NCBI GenBank assembly: GCA_020853705.1
Contig: JADYYK010000003.1
Span: 1-64,000, forward strand
Length of the DNA stretch: 64,000 bases
Reading direction: 5' to 3'
Source: Deltaproteobacteria bacterium
GTDB taxonomy: Bacteria; Myxococcota_A; Polyangia; Haliangiales; JADYYK01
Shown: positions 51,927 to 60,609 of the stretch, one piece after another
Layout: the number at the start of each line of letters is the position of its first letter
How positions within the stretch are numbered: position 1 is the stretch's first letter
The notes under the pieces: generated by a model
Database searches by the model: none
What the model was told of the DNA's origin: nothing
Seen by the model: the letters and a program-made list of their open reading frames with translations, nothing else
Made by a program: the position numbers and the translations under genes

Positions 51927-54527
51927 CTAGCCCTCGGCGGTCTCGCGCAGGCCGCGCAGCAAGCCCTTCGAGTTTTCCAGGAAGGTCACCATCTCCTCGA
52001 TGGCGGCGGAGATCATGCCGGCCCGTTCGTCCGAGCTGCCGGCCGCGAACTCCTTGAACTCGTCCTTGGCGATGTTGAGGTTCATGCGGAAGTCGGAGAA
52101 CGAGTCGTTGAGCTGGTTGTAGGCCTCGTTGACCTTGGCCTTGAGCTCGCTGGCGTCGCCGTCGCCGTTGGCGGCTGGCGCCGCGGGGGCCGGCGCCGAG
52201 CGCGCGGCCTCGAGCTCGCTCTGCAGCTTCTTCTTGTCGCTCTCCAGCGCCGCGATCTTGTCGCGTAGCTTGATGGCCTCGGCGGCCGCCGAGGCCGAAG
52301 CGCCGCTGTCGACCGGGGCCGCGCCGCCACCCTGGCCGGCCTGGGCGTCCTCGAGCTGGGTGCGCAGGCGATCGAGCTGGCGCTCCATGTCGTTGACCTG
52401 GTCCTGCGCCTTCTCGGCGGCCTCGCGGGCCTGCTTGAGATCGTCCTCGGCCTTGGCGCGGGCGACCTCCGACTTGGCGCGCAGCTCGTCGGCGCGCTGG
52501 CGGGCGCTCTCGGTGGCGCGGCGGTCCTCCAGGCTGCGATCGCGCTCGACCTCGACGGCGGCGCGCTGCGCCTGCGCCTTCTCGATCTCGGCGTCAGAGC
52601 GGCTCACGCGCTCCTGCAGACGATCGCGCTCGGCCTCGGCCTTCTTGAGCTCGACGCGCAGGTTCTTGGTCTCGTTGGCCATGCGCAGGAACTCGTCGCC
52701 ACTCGACGACGAGCCGCCGCGGGTCTCGACGTCGGCCAGCAGCCGCGCCAGGCGCCGGTTCTCGTCCTCGACGGCTGCGATCATGGCATCGCGCTTGGCG
52801 TTGGCGTTCTTCAGATCGTCGCGCTCGTGCTTGAGCTGCGACATCTCGCGCAGGCGCGACTCGCGCTCCTGGCGCAGCTCCTTGAGGGCCTCTTCCTGCG
52901 AGATCAGGCCGACGCGGCGCTCCTCGAGGATGCGCTCCTGCTCGGCGATGACCTCACGCAGATGGTCGACCTCGGCGAGCTGGCTGTTGAGCTCCTTCCA
53001 GCCCTCGTCCTTGGTCTTCTGCAGCTCGCCGTACTTCTTCTGCGACTCCTCGTTGTTGACCTTGAGCTTGCCGATCTCGTCCTGGGCCCGGTTGATCTGC
53101 CGGTCCTTGTCCTCGATGACTTCCTTGAGCTCGACGATGGTGGCCTGCGCGACGGTGAGGTCCTCGCGCATGGTCTGCAGATCGGCGCGCAGCTCCTCGA
53201 CGGCGCGCATGACGCCGCCCATCTCCTCGTCGCGATCCTTCAGCTTCTGCGTCAGCTCGCCCAGCTTCTCCTTCTGGGCGACGTGCTCGGCGCGGACCTT
53301 CTTGTTCTCGGCGACCTCGGTCTCATAGCGACCGCGCAGCTCGTCGACCTCCTTGACCAGGCTGTCCTTGGCGGCGACCAGCTTGACGTGCTCGTCGGCG
53401 GTCACCGGGGTGACCTGCATCATGTCGACGACGACCGACGACGGCTGCTGCCCGGGCATCGGTGGCGGTTGACCGTACGGGTTCTGCGCGCCACCACCCA
53501 TGGGCGGGATCACGCCGGGCGGATAGCCACCTGGAGGCGGTGGGAAGCCGCCGCCCTGCTGCGGATAGCCGCCACCGCCCTGCTGCGGGTAGCCGCCTTG
53601 CTGCGGATAGCCACCCTGCTGCGGCGCCGCCGCGGCCTGCTGCCCCGAGCGCGCGACCGTGGCCGCGAGCGCGTCGGGCGTGTCCATCTTGCCGCCCCCC
53701 TGCTTGACCGGAGCTGCGCCGACGTTGCCATAGCCAGGCTGCCCAGGTTGCCCCATGCCGGGCATGGCCCCCATGCCGGGCTGTCCACCCATGCCGCCGC
53801 CCATGCCGCCCATGCCGGGCTGCCCGCCCATGCCACCACCCATGCCGGGCATGCCACCCCCGCCCGGCTGTCCGCCCATGCCAGGCATCGGCGGGGGCTG
53901 ACCGTAGGGTGAGTAGCCCGGGGGCTGGCCGTAACCGCCAGGCATCGGTGGCGGGCCGCCCATGCCAGGCTGTCCCCCCATGCCGCCCATGCCAGGTTGG
54001 CCGCCCATGCCGCCCATGCCGGGCTGGCCGCCCATGCCGCCGCCCATCCCTGGCTGACCGCCCATGCCAGGTTGGCCACCCATGCCGCCGCCCATGCCAG
54101 GTTGGCCACCCATGCCGCCGCCCATGCCGGGCTGGCCACCCATGCCACCCATGCCGGGCTGGCCGCCCATGCCGCCGCCCATGCCGGGCATCGGTGGGGG
54201 CTGGCCATACTGCGGCTGCAGCCCCTGCGGCGGCGAGCCATCATCCTCGAAGCGCAGCACCAGGCTGCCACAGCGCAGGATGTCGCCGTTCTTCAGCGGA
54301 TCTCGCGTGACGCGGCGATCGTTGATGTGGGTGCCGTTGGAGCTGCCGAGATCTTCGACGATGTACTGGCCGCTGACGTAGCGGATCAGGGTGTGCTTGC
54401 GCGACACCATCGCGTCGTCGGTGCGGATCGAACACTCCATCGCGCGACCGACATAGGTGGGCTTGGAAGCATTGATCTCGACCGCTTCATCCTGCCCCGA
54501 GGCGCCTCTGTAGACCAACCGAGCCAT
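51927..54527 (-). CDS. FHA-domain protein with collagen-like Gly-rich region and long coiled coil
   Basis: An 866-aa protein. The N-terminal FHA domain (about 20-95) has V-G-R, S-R-K-H and S-S-N-G-T phosphothreonine-binding motifs. A Met/Gly/Pro/Gln-rich region (about 110-380, G-M-G-G-Q-P repeats) follows, then an unbroken coiled coil of about 370 residues (390-760) and a helical C terminus with E-E-M-V-T-F-L-E. Such a rod suggests a filament or scaffold anchored by phospho-recognition. There is no signal peptide or transmembrane segment. It is next to the Ycf46-type gene in the CIS cluster. Confidence 0.85.
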   Translation of the reverse strand: MARLVYRGASGQDEAVEINASKPTYVGRAMECSIRTDDAMVSRKHTLIRYVSGQYIVEDLGSSNGTHINDRRVTRDPLKNGDILRCGSLVLRFEDDGSPPQGLQPQYGQPPPMPGMGGGMGGQPGMGGMGGQPGMGGGMGGQPGMGGGMGGQPGMGGQPGMGGGMGGQPGMGGMGGQPGMGGMGGQPGMGGPPPMPGGYGQPPGYSPYGQPPPMPGMGGQPGGGGMPGMGGGMGGQPGMGGMGGGMGGQPGMGAMPGMGQPGQPGYGNVGAAPVKQGGGKMDTPDALAATVARSGQQAAAAPQQGGYPQQGGYPQQGGGGYPQQGGGFPPPPGGYPPGVIPPMGGGAQNPYGQPPPMPGQQPSSVVVDMMQVTPVTADEHVKLVAAKDSLVKEVDELRGRYETEVAENKKVRAEHVAQKEKLGELTQKLKDRDEEMGGVMRAVEELRADLQTMREDLTVAQATIVELKEVIEDKDRQINRAQDEIGKLKVNNEESQKKYGELQKTKDEGWKELNSQLAEVDHLREVIAEQERILEERRVGLISQEEALKELRQERESRLREMSQLKHERDDLKNANAKRDAMIAAVEDENRRLARLLADVETRGGSSSSGDEFLRMANETKNLRVELKKAEAERDRLQERVSRSDAEIEKAQAQRAAVEVERDRSLEDRRATESARQRADELRAKSEVARAKAEDDLKQAREAAEKAQDQVNDMERQLDRLRTQLEDAQAGQGGGAAPVDSGASASAAAEAIKLRDKIAALESDKKKLQSELEAARSAPAPAAPAANGDGDASELKAKVNEAYNQLNDSFSDFRMNLNIAKDEFKEFAAGSSDERAGMISAAIEEMVTFLENSKGLLRGLRETAEG
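53745..54195 (-). repeat. Tandem repeats coding G-M-G-G-Q-P
   Basis: Degenerate 15- to 33-bp units rich in CCCATGCC and CAGGCTG run through this interval and give repeated G-M-G-G-Q-P-G-M-G-G peptides. Likely length-variable and hard to assemble. Confidence 0.85.
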
Positions 54528-54599
54528 GGCCGAATCTTACCCCGCAATGAAAGGATGATCGACAGGACGATCGAGGATCGATGGACGAACGTCGACGAC

Positions 54600-55466
54600 T
54601 TACTTGAAGACCAGCTCGCTGCCACCCAGCCGGATGACATCGCCGGGGCGGAGCTGGTGACGCGCGACCTTGGCGCCGTTGACGTAGATCCCGTTGGTCG
54701 AGCCGAGGTCGGCGAGCTCGAACTGCGGCCCGGTTTGCCGGATGGCGGCGTGACGACGCGACACCGAGGGGTCGGGCAGCACGATCGAGTTGCGCTGGTC
54801 GGAGCCGATGCGGATGGCGCCGTCGGGATCGCGCGCCTGCGCCATGGTGACGACGCGGCCGACCAGCGGACCACGGATGAACTCCAGCATGCCCTGCCCG
54901 GGCGCGCCGGCCTGGGCCTGGGGCTGCTGCACCTGCTGCACCATCTGCTGCTGGGGCGCCATGGCGGCCCACTGCTCGGGGCTGGGCGGCGGCAGCGTCA
55001 TCGGCGGCGGGGAGTACCCAGGGGGCGCGCCGAAATTGGGCATCGGCCCGGTGCCACCAGGGACGCCGGGCGGGCCGAACTGGGCCTGACCATAGGCCCC
55101 TGCGGCCGACGCCAGCGCGCCGTTCTGGCCGCCATTGGCGTGACCGTTCGCGAACGTCATACCAGGCGGCATGCCCTGGATCTGGCCCGGCTGGACAGTC
55201 CAGGAGCCACCCATCTGCTGGGGCGGCGCGCCCATGGCCATCCCGGCCTGTGGCTGACCCTGGAGGGGCATGCCGCCCTGCAACTGCCCAGGCTGACCAG
55301 CGACGTCGGCGACCTGGCCACAGAAGGGGCACTGCGACCAGCCAGCCACGAGGTTTCGGCCACAACCCGCACATTTCTGCGCAGATCCGCCCTTTCGACC
55401 TCGCAGCACAAGGGCCACGATGACCGCTACGACAACGACTCCTGTAGCGACAAGCGCCCAGACCAT
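54600..55466 (-). CDS. Membrane-anchored FHA protein with zinc ribbon
   Basis: A 288-aa protein: N-terminal transmembrane helix (about 3-24), zinc ribbon C-A-G-C ... C-P-F-C (about 32-49), Gly/Pro/Gln linker with G-Q-P-Q-A-G, and a C-terminal FHA domain (about 205-288) with R-I-G-S, V-S-R-R-H and G-S-T-N-G. The FHA domain is predicted to be cytoplasmic. The zinc-ribbon-plus-FHA layout recurs in the gene at 57102, and the four FHA proteins of this cluster could read different phospho-states. Confidence 0.82.
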   Translation of the reverse strand: MVWALVATGVVVVAVIVALVLRGRKGGSAQKCAGCGRNLVAGWSQCPFCGQVADVAGQPGQLQGGMPLQGQPQAGMAMGAPPQQMGGSWTVQPGQIQGMPPGMTFANGHANGGQNGALASAAGAYGQAQFGPPGVPGGTGPMPNFGAPPGYSPPPMTLPPPSPEQWAAMAPQQQMVQQVQQPQAQAGAPGQGMLEFIRGPLVGRVVTMAQARDPDGAIRIGSDQRNSIVLPDPSVSRRHAAIRQTGPQFELADLGSTNGIYVNGAKVARHQLRPGDVIRLGGSELVFK

Positions 55467-55536
55467 GGCTCAGCCCACCCTTGTACCTTGCCTGTGGTCC
55501 TGTTCCTTCCCCAGCAGTCGGTGGCCTGGAGAGGAC

Positions 55537-57087
55537 TTAGTTGATGGATTTGAACTTGAAGTCGGTCTTGCCCAGCGTGAAGGCGTCGTTGTCGACCAGC
55601 TCGTGGCTCTTGATGCGCTTCGAGTTCACGAACGAGCCATTGGTCGATCCGACATCGATGAGCTGCCAGCCCGCCGGAGTGGCCAGGATCTCCGCATGCC
55701 GGGTCGACATGAAGGGGTCCATGACCACGATGTTGGACTCCTGCGCGGTCCCCACCGTGGTGCGGCCTGGCTGCAACTTGAAGGTCTGCCCTGCCTGCGG
55801 TCCGGCCACCGCCACGATCCAGCCCACCATCGGCATGTCGTCGCCGCCGCCACCGAAGCCCAGCATCATGGTCTTCTGCGGCGCCGGCGCGGCCGCGGGT
55901 GCCGGCGCAGCCGGGACCGGTAGCGGCATCGGCATCGGCATCGGCTCGGGCGACCCCTTGCGCTTGGCGATGATGACGATGACGATGATCAGCAAGAGGC
56001 CGACGCCCGGGAAGACGATCCAGGGCCAGATGGCGCCCTTCTTGGGCTTGCGGAAGTAGCCGAACATGGCCTCCGAGCGGCCCTCGAAGTCCTTGGCCTT
56101 GAGCTTGATGCCGCGCAGATCGGGCTTGCTCTTGCTCTTGGCCCAGGGCGCGTCGGGGGCCTCGAACTCGAGGCGGTACTGGCCCTCGATCTGGTCCTTG
56201 ACCAGCTTGGCGAAGGTCTCCAGCTGGGCGGCGTTGCGCGTGGTCTTGAACAGACCCAGCTCGCGACCGAGCGCCTTCATGTTGGCGCGGTCGGCCATGG
56301 GGTCTTCGTTGTCCTGGTACTGCAGCGCGTAGATCTCGACGCCGCCGGTGCGCGCCTTCTCGACCAGGGGGTCGACCTTGAGGCCTTCACCCTGGGCGCC
56401 CTCGACGCCGTCCGAGATGATGACCAGGATCTTGCGCTTCTTGCTGTTGTTGATGAGCTGGGTGATGGCGGTGTCGACCGCCGCGAAGAAGCCACGGTTG
56501 CGCTCGTTCTTGAACTCTTCCTGCTTGATGGCCTCGATGTCCTTGACGCCCTGGGGCGGCCCGAACGAGATCTTCTCGATGTAGTTGGCGGCGTAAAAGC
56601 TGACCCCGACCTCGCCCTGCTTGACCGCGTCGGCGACCTGGATGGCGGCCGCCTTGGCATAGCGCAGCGCACCCTGGCGCGGCTGGTCGCCGGTGGCCGG
56701 ATCGGGCTGCTGGTACTCGGAGTCCCCCACGAAGATGCGTGCGCCCTCGATGAGGATGAGCATCGCGGTGTCGACCGGCGAGCTCTGCACCGAGGTCACG
56801 CTGTTGGCGATCACCAGCAGCGGGTCCTTGTCCTTGGGCTTGAGCTTGAACGGCTGCTCGTCCGAGGGCTTGGTGTAGAAGGTGAGCTTGAAGTCCTCGG
56901 CCTTGAGTCCGCGGGCCAGGGTGCCGTCCTCGCCCACAGGATCGGCGCGGACGGTGATGAACGGAGGCCGCGAGGTGGCATCGACATTGCGCACGATGAT
57001 CTGCTGCGCAAACGCGCGCCCGCCGAGCACACTCAGGCCCAGGCCGAGGAAAAACCCAGTTACGATGCCAGCACGCTTTCGAAGCAC
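55537..57087 (-). CDS. Periplasmic VWA-like domain, transmembrane helix and cytoplasmic FHA domain
   Basis: A 516-aa protein starting at GTG 57087 (AGGAA upstream). A signal peptide (to about 27) is followed by a VWA-like domain (about 90-300; V-I-I-S-D-G-V-E-G is the clear second metal-loop). The first MIDAS loop D-x-S-x-S is replaced by I-E-G-A-R, so metal-dependent binding is doubtful. A transmembrane helix (about 350-372), Met/Pro/Ala linker and FHA domain (about 425-516; S-T-R-H, G-S-T-N-G) complete it. Topology joins an outside adhesion-type fold to a phosphothreonine reader inside. The FHA C terminus closely resembles that of the gene at 57102. Confidence 0.83.
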   Translation of the reverse strand: MLRKRAGIVTGFFLGLGLSVLGGRAFAQQIIVRNVDATSRPPFITVRADPVGEDGTLARGLKAEDFKLTFYTKPSDEQPFKLKPKDKDPLLVIANSVTSVQSSPVDTAMLILIEGARIFVGDSEYQQPDPATGDQPRQGALRYAKAAAIQVADAVKQGEVGVSFYAANYIEKISFGPPQGVKDIEAIKQEEFKNERNRGFFAAVDTAITQLINNSKKRKILVIISDGVEGAQGEGLKVDPLVEKARTGGVEIYALQYQDNEDPMADRANMKALGRELGLFKTTRNAAQLETFAKLVKDQIEGQYRLEFEAPDAPWAKSKSKPDLRGIKLKAKDFEGRSEAMFGYFRKPKKGAIWPWIVFPGVGLLLIIVIVIIAKRKGSPEPMPMPMPLPVPAAPAPAAAPAPQKTMMLGFGGGGDDMPMVGWIVAVAGPQAGQTFKLQPGRTTVGTAQESNIVVMDPFMSTRHAEILATPAGWQLIDVGSTNGSFVNSKRIKSHELVDNDAFTLGKTDFKFKSIN

Positions 57088-57101
57088 GGTCGGTTCCTCG
57101 C

Positions 57102-57872
57102 TTAGAGACTCTTGAACTTCACCGGGGTCTGACCGAACTTGACGTTGTCGCTGTCGACCAGCTCGTGCGGCTGGGTGACCTTCTTGTCGTTGACGAAGGT
57201 CCCGTTGGTCGACCCGAGGTCGACCAGCCAGAACGAGCCGTTCTGGAACTTGATCTCGGCGTGGCGCCGGCTCATGTGCGGGTCGTTCAGGACCACGTCA
57301 CAGGCGGGGTCGGTACCGATCGACGACATCGCCTTGAGGGTGAACAGCTCGCCGCGCTGCTGGCCCTTGATGGGGACCAGCCAGCCCAGCAGGGCTGGCG
57401 CGCCGCCGCCGCCTTGCTCGACGAAGAAGGCCTGCGTCTTCGCCGGCGCCGCGGGAGCCGCCGCCGCGGCCGCGGCCTGGGCGGCCTGCGCCGCCTGGAG
57501 GCAGTAGGGACACTGGTCCCAGCTCGGGTCCAGCATCTGTCCACACTGCGGGCACTGTGACTTCTTCTTGCCGAACAGGCCCATGAAACCGCCCTTTTTC
57601 TTGACTGGGGGTGGAATCGCTACCGCGCCCGGCGGAGGAGGTGCCCCGATGGCGCCAACGCCGACGCCGGCCTGCGGTGCTTGCTTCAGGCCCCCACCGA
57701 GCTTGTTGTTGACGCCGGCGACATCTTGCTTCGCGCGGCTGGACATCGCCTTGGCGCGGTTGACGTCGACCTTGATGTTGCCGACCATGTTCTTCTTGTT
57801 GAGATAGCTCGACCTGGCGCTCCGAAACGGCGCCAAGATGGGTCCCAAGAGCTTGTCCAAGAAGCCAGCCAC
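57102..57872 (-). CDS. FHA protein with zinc ribbon
   Basis: A 256-aa protein starting at GTG 57872: amphipathic N terminus (G-F-L-D-K-L-L-G-P-I), charged region, Pro-rich stretch with Lys-rich patch, zinc ribbon C-P-Q-C ... C-P-Y-C (about 107-124), Ala-rich linker, then FHA (about 175-256; S-I-G-T, M-S-R-R-H, G-S-T-N-G-T). No transmembrane segment is visible. It ends with P-H-E-L-V-D-S-D, matching the neighbour at 55537 and indicating a shared FHA ancestor. It lies 17 bp after the baseplate-associated gene. Confidence 0.82.
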   Translation of the reverse strand: MAGFLDKLLGPILAPFRSARSSYLNKKNMVGNIKVDVNRAKAMSSRAKQDVAGVNNKLGGGLKQAPQAGVGVGAIGAPPPPGAVAIPPPVKKKGGFMGLFGKKKSQCPQCGQMLDPSWDQCPYCLQAAQAAQAAAAAAAPAAPAKTQAFFVEQGGGGAPALLGWLVPIKGQQRGELFTLKAMSSIGTDPACDVVLNDPHMSRRHAEIKFQNGSFWLVDLGSTNGTFVNDKKVTQPHELVDSDNVKFGQTPVKFKSL

Positions 57873-57889
57873 GGTGGGTCGATCCTAGC

Positions 57890-59443
57890 CTATTTGGGCT
57901 GATAGAACCAGAAGTGGAACATGTTGACGTCACGACCAGCCGTGAGCGCCGACTGCTGCACCGTGACCGTGGCCCCCTTGACGAATTCGGCCGGAATCAC
58001 GTAGGTCCAGTTGCGCCAGCGGTTGGTCTTGTCGCGACCCGTGCACGACGCCACGCCCGCGACCTTGCCATCCACCTTGTACTCGATCTCGTAGTCGCCG
58101 TAGACGTAGTCCATCCGGCGCACGATGGCGATCTCCTTGCCCGGCGTGACGTTGAGGATCTTGAAGACCGCGTGGCCATCGATGTGGGCGCGGCCCGTGT
58201 CCTCGACGGTGACGCCGTCGGGGTACTTCTGCTTCTGCCGGGTGCGGTACGAGTCCTTGGCGTCCTTGATCTCGAAGCCGTGCTTGCTCTCCGAGTCCTG
58301 GTCGAGGATCTCGATCTGGTCGATCAGGGTCCAGGTCCGGTTCTCGAGCTGGATGGCGTCGTTGAGGCCACTCGACATGGTCTTGACCGACTCCCAGTCG
58401 GCGGTCGTGGCCTTCTTCTCTTCCTTCTTCTCTTCCTTCTTCTTGGGCTCCTCGACCACGGCGCGGCTCTCGCCCGAGATGGCGGCGTTGGCGATGTCGA
58501 CCGCCTTCTGCTGGTACGCGCACAGGTTCTGGAACGCCTCGGCGTTCGACTTGCGCTCGCCGAGCAGGCCGCGAAGGATCTCGACGTTCTTCTTGTAGTC
58601 GTTGAACTCCTTCTTGGCCGACAGCACCGGGTGGTTGACCTCGACGTCGAGGGCCATCTCGGCCTCCATCTCGACGACCAGGGTCATGACCTCGAACAGG
58701 TTGCGCATGTCGAGCATGTCCGAGCGCTCGAGCATGATGGCCGTGTTGGTGGCCTGCAGCGCGTCGTGCGCCGAGATGACGCCCATGCGGCAGTAGCCCA
58801 TGAACGTCTTGCGCATGTTGTTGAGGATGCCAAAGATGCGCGAGCGCAGATCGGGCTGCATCTGCGCGCCGGCGATACCCGCCTTGGGCACGAAGCGCAT
58901 GTCGATCTCGTTGGCCTGCGGCTGCAGCGGGTCACGGGCGTCGCGGATGCGCTGGGCGCCCTTCTCGACCACGATGCGCGCCAGCTCGACCTCCTTGGTG
59001 ATGTCGGGCGGCGTCTGCGACAGCTCGACGCGGGCCTGCTCGTGCACGCGGCGGTGGCCCTTGTACTCGAGGTTCTCCTTGTAGGCGATGAAGTCGGAGA
59101 GCTCCTCGACGAAGCGCAGCACGACATACAGCGTCTGCGGCAGCTTGTACTCTTCGGGCACGATGGTCTTGATGACCGCGTCCCACAGCACGAGATCGTT
59201 GCCGGCCGCGTCGATGGCGTAGCCAGGCTGGATCTCCATCGCGAGATCGCCGCGCGCGCGGGCGACGACGCGCAGGTCACCCATGTAGCCGAGGGCGACG
59301 CCGGGCGCGTGCAAGAGCTTGTTGTGAAGCTTGCGCTTCTCGACGTGGTAACGCTCGGCGTCGTTCCAGTCGTTCTCGGTGGTGAGAAAGCCCTTGAAGA
59401 AGTTGATGCGCTTGAAGCCCTTCACCTGCTTGTCGACCGCCAT
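57890..59443 (-). CDS. CIS baseplate-associated protein (F-F-K-G-F-L-T family)
   Basis: A 517-aa protein. The first 60 residues carry F-F-K-G-F-L-T-T-E-N-D-W, then Y-H-V-E-K-R-K-L-H-N-K-L-L-H-A-P-G-V-A-L-G, a signature of proteins beside baseplate genes in CIS and related phage-like clusters of large-genome bacteria. Residues 100-320 are mainly helical. A Lys/Glu-rich stretch (about 337-352, 12-bp DNA repeats) leads to a C-terminal beta-rich carbohydrate-binding-like region (W-R-N-W-T-Y-V-I-P-A). It may be a fibre or wedge component contacting the envelope. It lies 11 bp after the tail protein I gene. Confidence 0.75.
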   Translation of the reverse strand: MAVDKQVKGFKRINFFKGFLTTENDWNDAERYHVEKRKLHNKLLHAPGVALGYMGDLRVVARARGDLAMEIQPGYAIDAAGNDLVLWDAVIKTIVPEEYKLPQTLYVVLRFVEELSDFIAYKENLEYKGHRRVHEQARVELSQTPPDITKEVELARIVVEKGAQRIRDARDPLQPQANEIDMRFVPKAGIAGAQMQPDLRSRIFGILNNMRKTFMGYCRMGVISAHDALQATNTAIMLERSDMLDMRNLFEVMTLVVEMEAEMALDVEVNHPVLSAKKEFNDYKKNVEILRGLLGERKSNAEAFQNLCAYQQKAVDIANAAISGESRAVVEEPKKKEEKKEEKKATTADWESVKTMSSGLNDAIQLENRTWTLIDQIEILDQDSESKHGFEIKDAKDSYRTRQKQKYPDGVTVEDTGRAHIDGHAVFKILNVTPGKEIAIVRRMDYVYGDYEIEYKVDGKVAGVASCTGRDKTNRWRNWTYVIPAEFVKGATVTVQQSALTAGRDVNMFHFWFYQPK

Positions 59444-59454
59444 GGGCTACTCCG

Positions 59455-60609
59455 TCACTTTTTGTCGTCCGGTTTCTTGTCGTCCGGCTTCTTGGCATCG
59501 GCCGCCGGCTTCTTCTCGTCTTTTTTGTCGTCGGTCCCGGCGGCGCCAGCGCCAGCCTTGGCGCGCTCGGCCATCTCCTTCTTGCGCGCGGCCAGACGGG
59601 CACGCGCGATGGCCTCCTGGTCGACGCCGACCTCGGTCTTGGTCTCGATGAACTTCTGGCTCGGGCGCTCGCGCTCCGCGGCCGGGATCTCGGCGGCCGG
59701 CTTGGGCGGCGGCGTGACCTGGGTCTTGCCGCTGACCAGGGCCTCCGCCTCCTCGCCCTCGACGACCTCCATGCCGATGCCGATACCGGAGCGCATGCCG
59801 ATCTGGAAGAACTCGCGCAGCTCGCTGCCGCCACCCTCGGCCAGGAAGCGCAGGTAGTAGCTGGCGTGCGCTGGCTTCTCGGCCTGGATGATGTCGTGGA
59901 CCCGGATCACGCTGTCGAGCGAGACGTCCTGGAACTTGGCCGGGATCTCGACGATGAAGCACTGGTTCAGGTTGACCGGCGGCAGCACCACCGAGTCGAT
60001 GCCGATGGCGCACAACCCTTCACCGATCCTGAAGCCCTTGAAGGGCCACTCGTTCTCGATGATGGTCGGCTCATACCCGGTGAACAGCGACAGGAAGATC
60101 TTGAGGCCGCGCACGGTGCCGCGGATGCCGTACAGCTCGATGGCCTTCTTGACCACCGAGCGCTTCTTCTCGACCGGCCAGTCCATGTCGAGGATCATGG
60201 CGGACCAGTTGGCCAGCCACTCGACGAACTCCTCGGGCGCCTCGTGCGGATCGAAGAACTGGGGCAGGATGTCGAGCTTGTCGTCGACCGACCCCATCAG
60301 GTGCTCGATGATGAAGAGCAGGTCGCGCACGAAGTTGCGACCGACGGGATCGGCGCGCCGGTAGATCGCGGGCAGGAACTGGATGTAGCCGCGACGCGAC
60401 ACCCACAGCGACACCTTGTCGCCGATGTAGACCATCTGTCCGCGCAGGGGCTTCTGCTCGAGCACGGTGTTGCGCGTCTCGTAGGCCTCGCGGAACAGCA
60501 CGGCGTCGAGCTGCAGGCCCGCGTTGCGGATCATGAGCTTGGCCTTCTCCAGCGAGACTCCCGCCAGATCAGGCATCTTGGTGAGACTTCTGCGCGCCTC
60601 GACGGCCAT
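59455..60609 (-). CDS. Phage tail protein I-like CIS baseplate component with N-terminal PASTA domain
   Basis: A 384-aa protein. Residues about 12-72 form a PASTA domain (M-P-D-L-A-G-V-S-L-E-K-A, then V-S-L-W-V-S). The tail protein I fold follows (about 75-285; F-L-P-A-I-Y-R, then L-D-I-L-P-Q-F-F-D-P, then G-I-R-G-T-V-R-G-L) with a beta segment. A charged, Lys/Asp-rich disordered tail of about 100 residues closes it. Tail protein I (P2 gpI/Afp12 type) forms the baseplate wedge with baseplate J. PASTA domains bind peptidoglycan or beta-lactam-like ligands in kinases and penicillin-binding proteins. The start overlaps the baseplate J stop (TGATG). Confidence 0.85.
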   Translation of the reverse strand: MAVEARRSLTKMPDLAGVSLEKAKLMIRNAGLQLDAVLFREAYETRNTVLEQKPLRGQMVYIGDKVSLWVSRRGYIQFLPAIYRRADPVGRNFVRDLLFIIEHLMGSVDDKLDILPQFFDPHEAPEEFVEWLANWSAMILDMDWPVEKKRSVVKKAIELYGIRGTVRGLKIFLSLFTGYEPTIIENEWPFKGFRIGEGLCAIGIDSVVLPPVNLNQCFIVEIPAKFQDVSLDSVIRVHDIIQAEKPAHASYYLRFLAEGGGSELREFFQIGMRSGIGIGMEVVEGEEAEALVSGKTQVTPPPKPAAEIPAAERERPSQKFIETKTEVGVDQEAIARARLAARKKEMAERAKAGAGAAGTDDKKDEKKPAADAKKPDDKKPDDKK

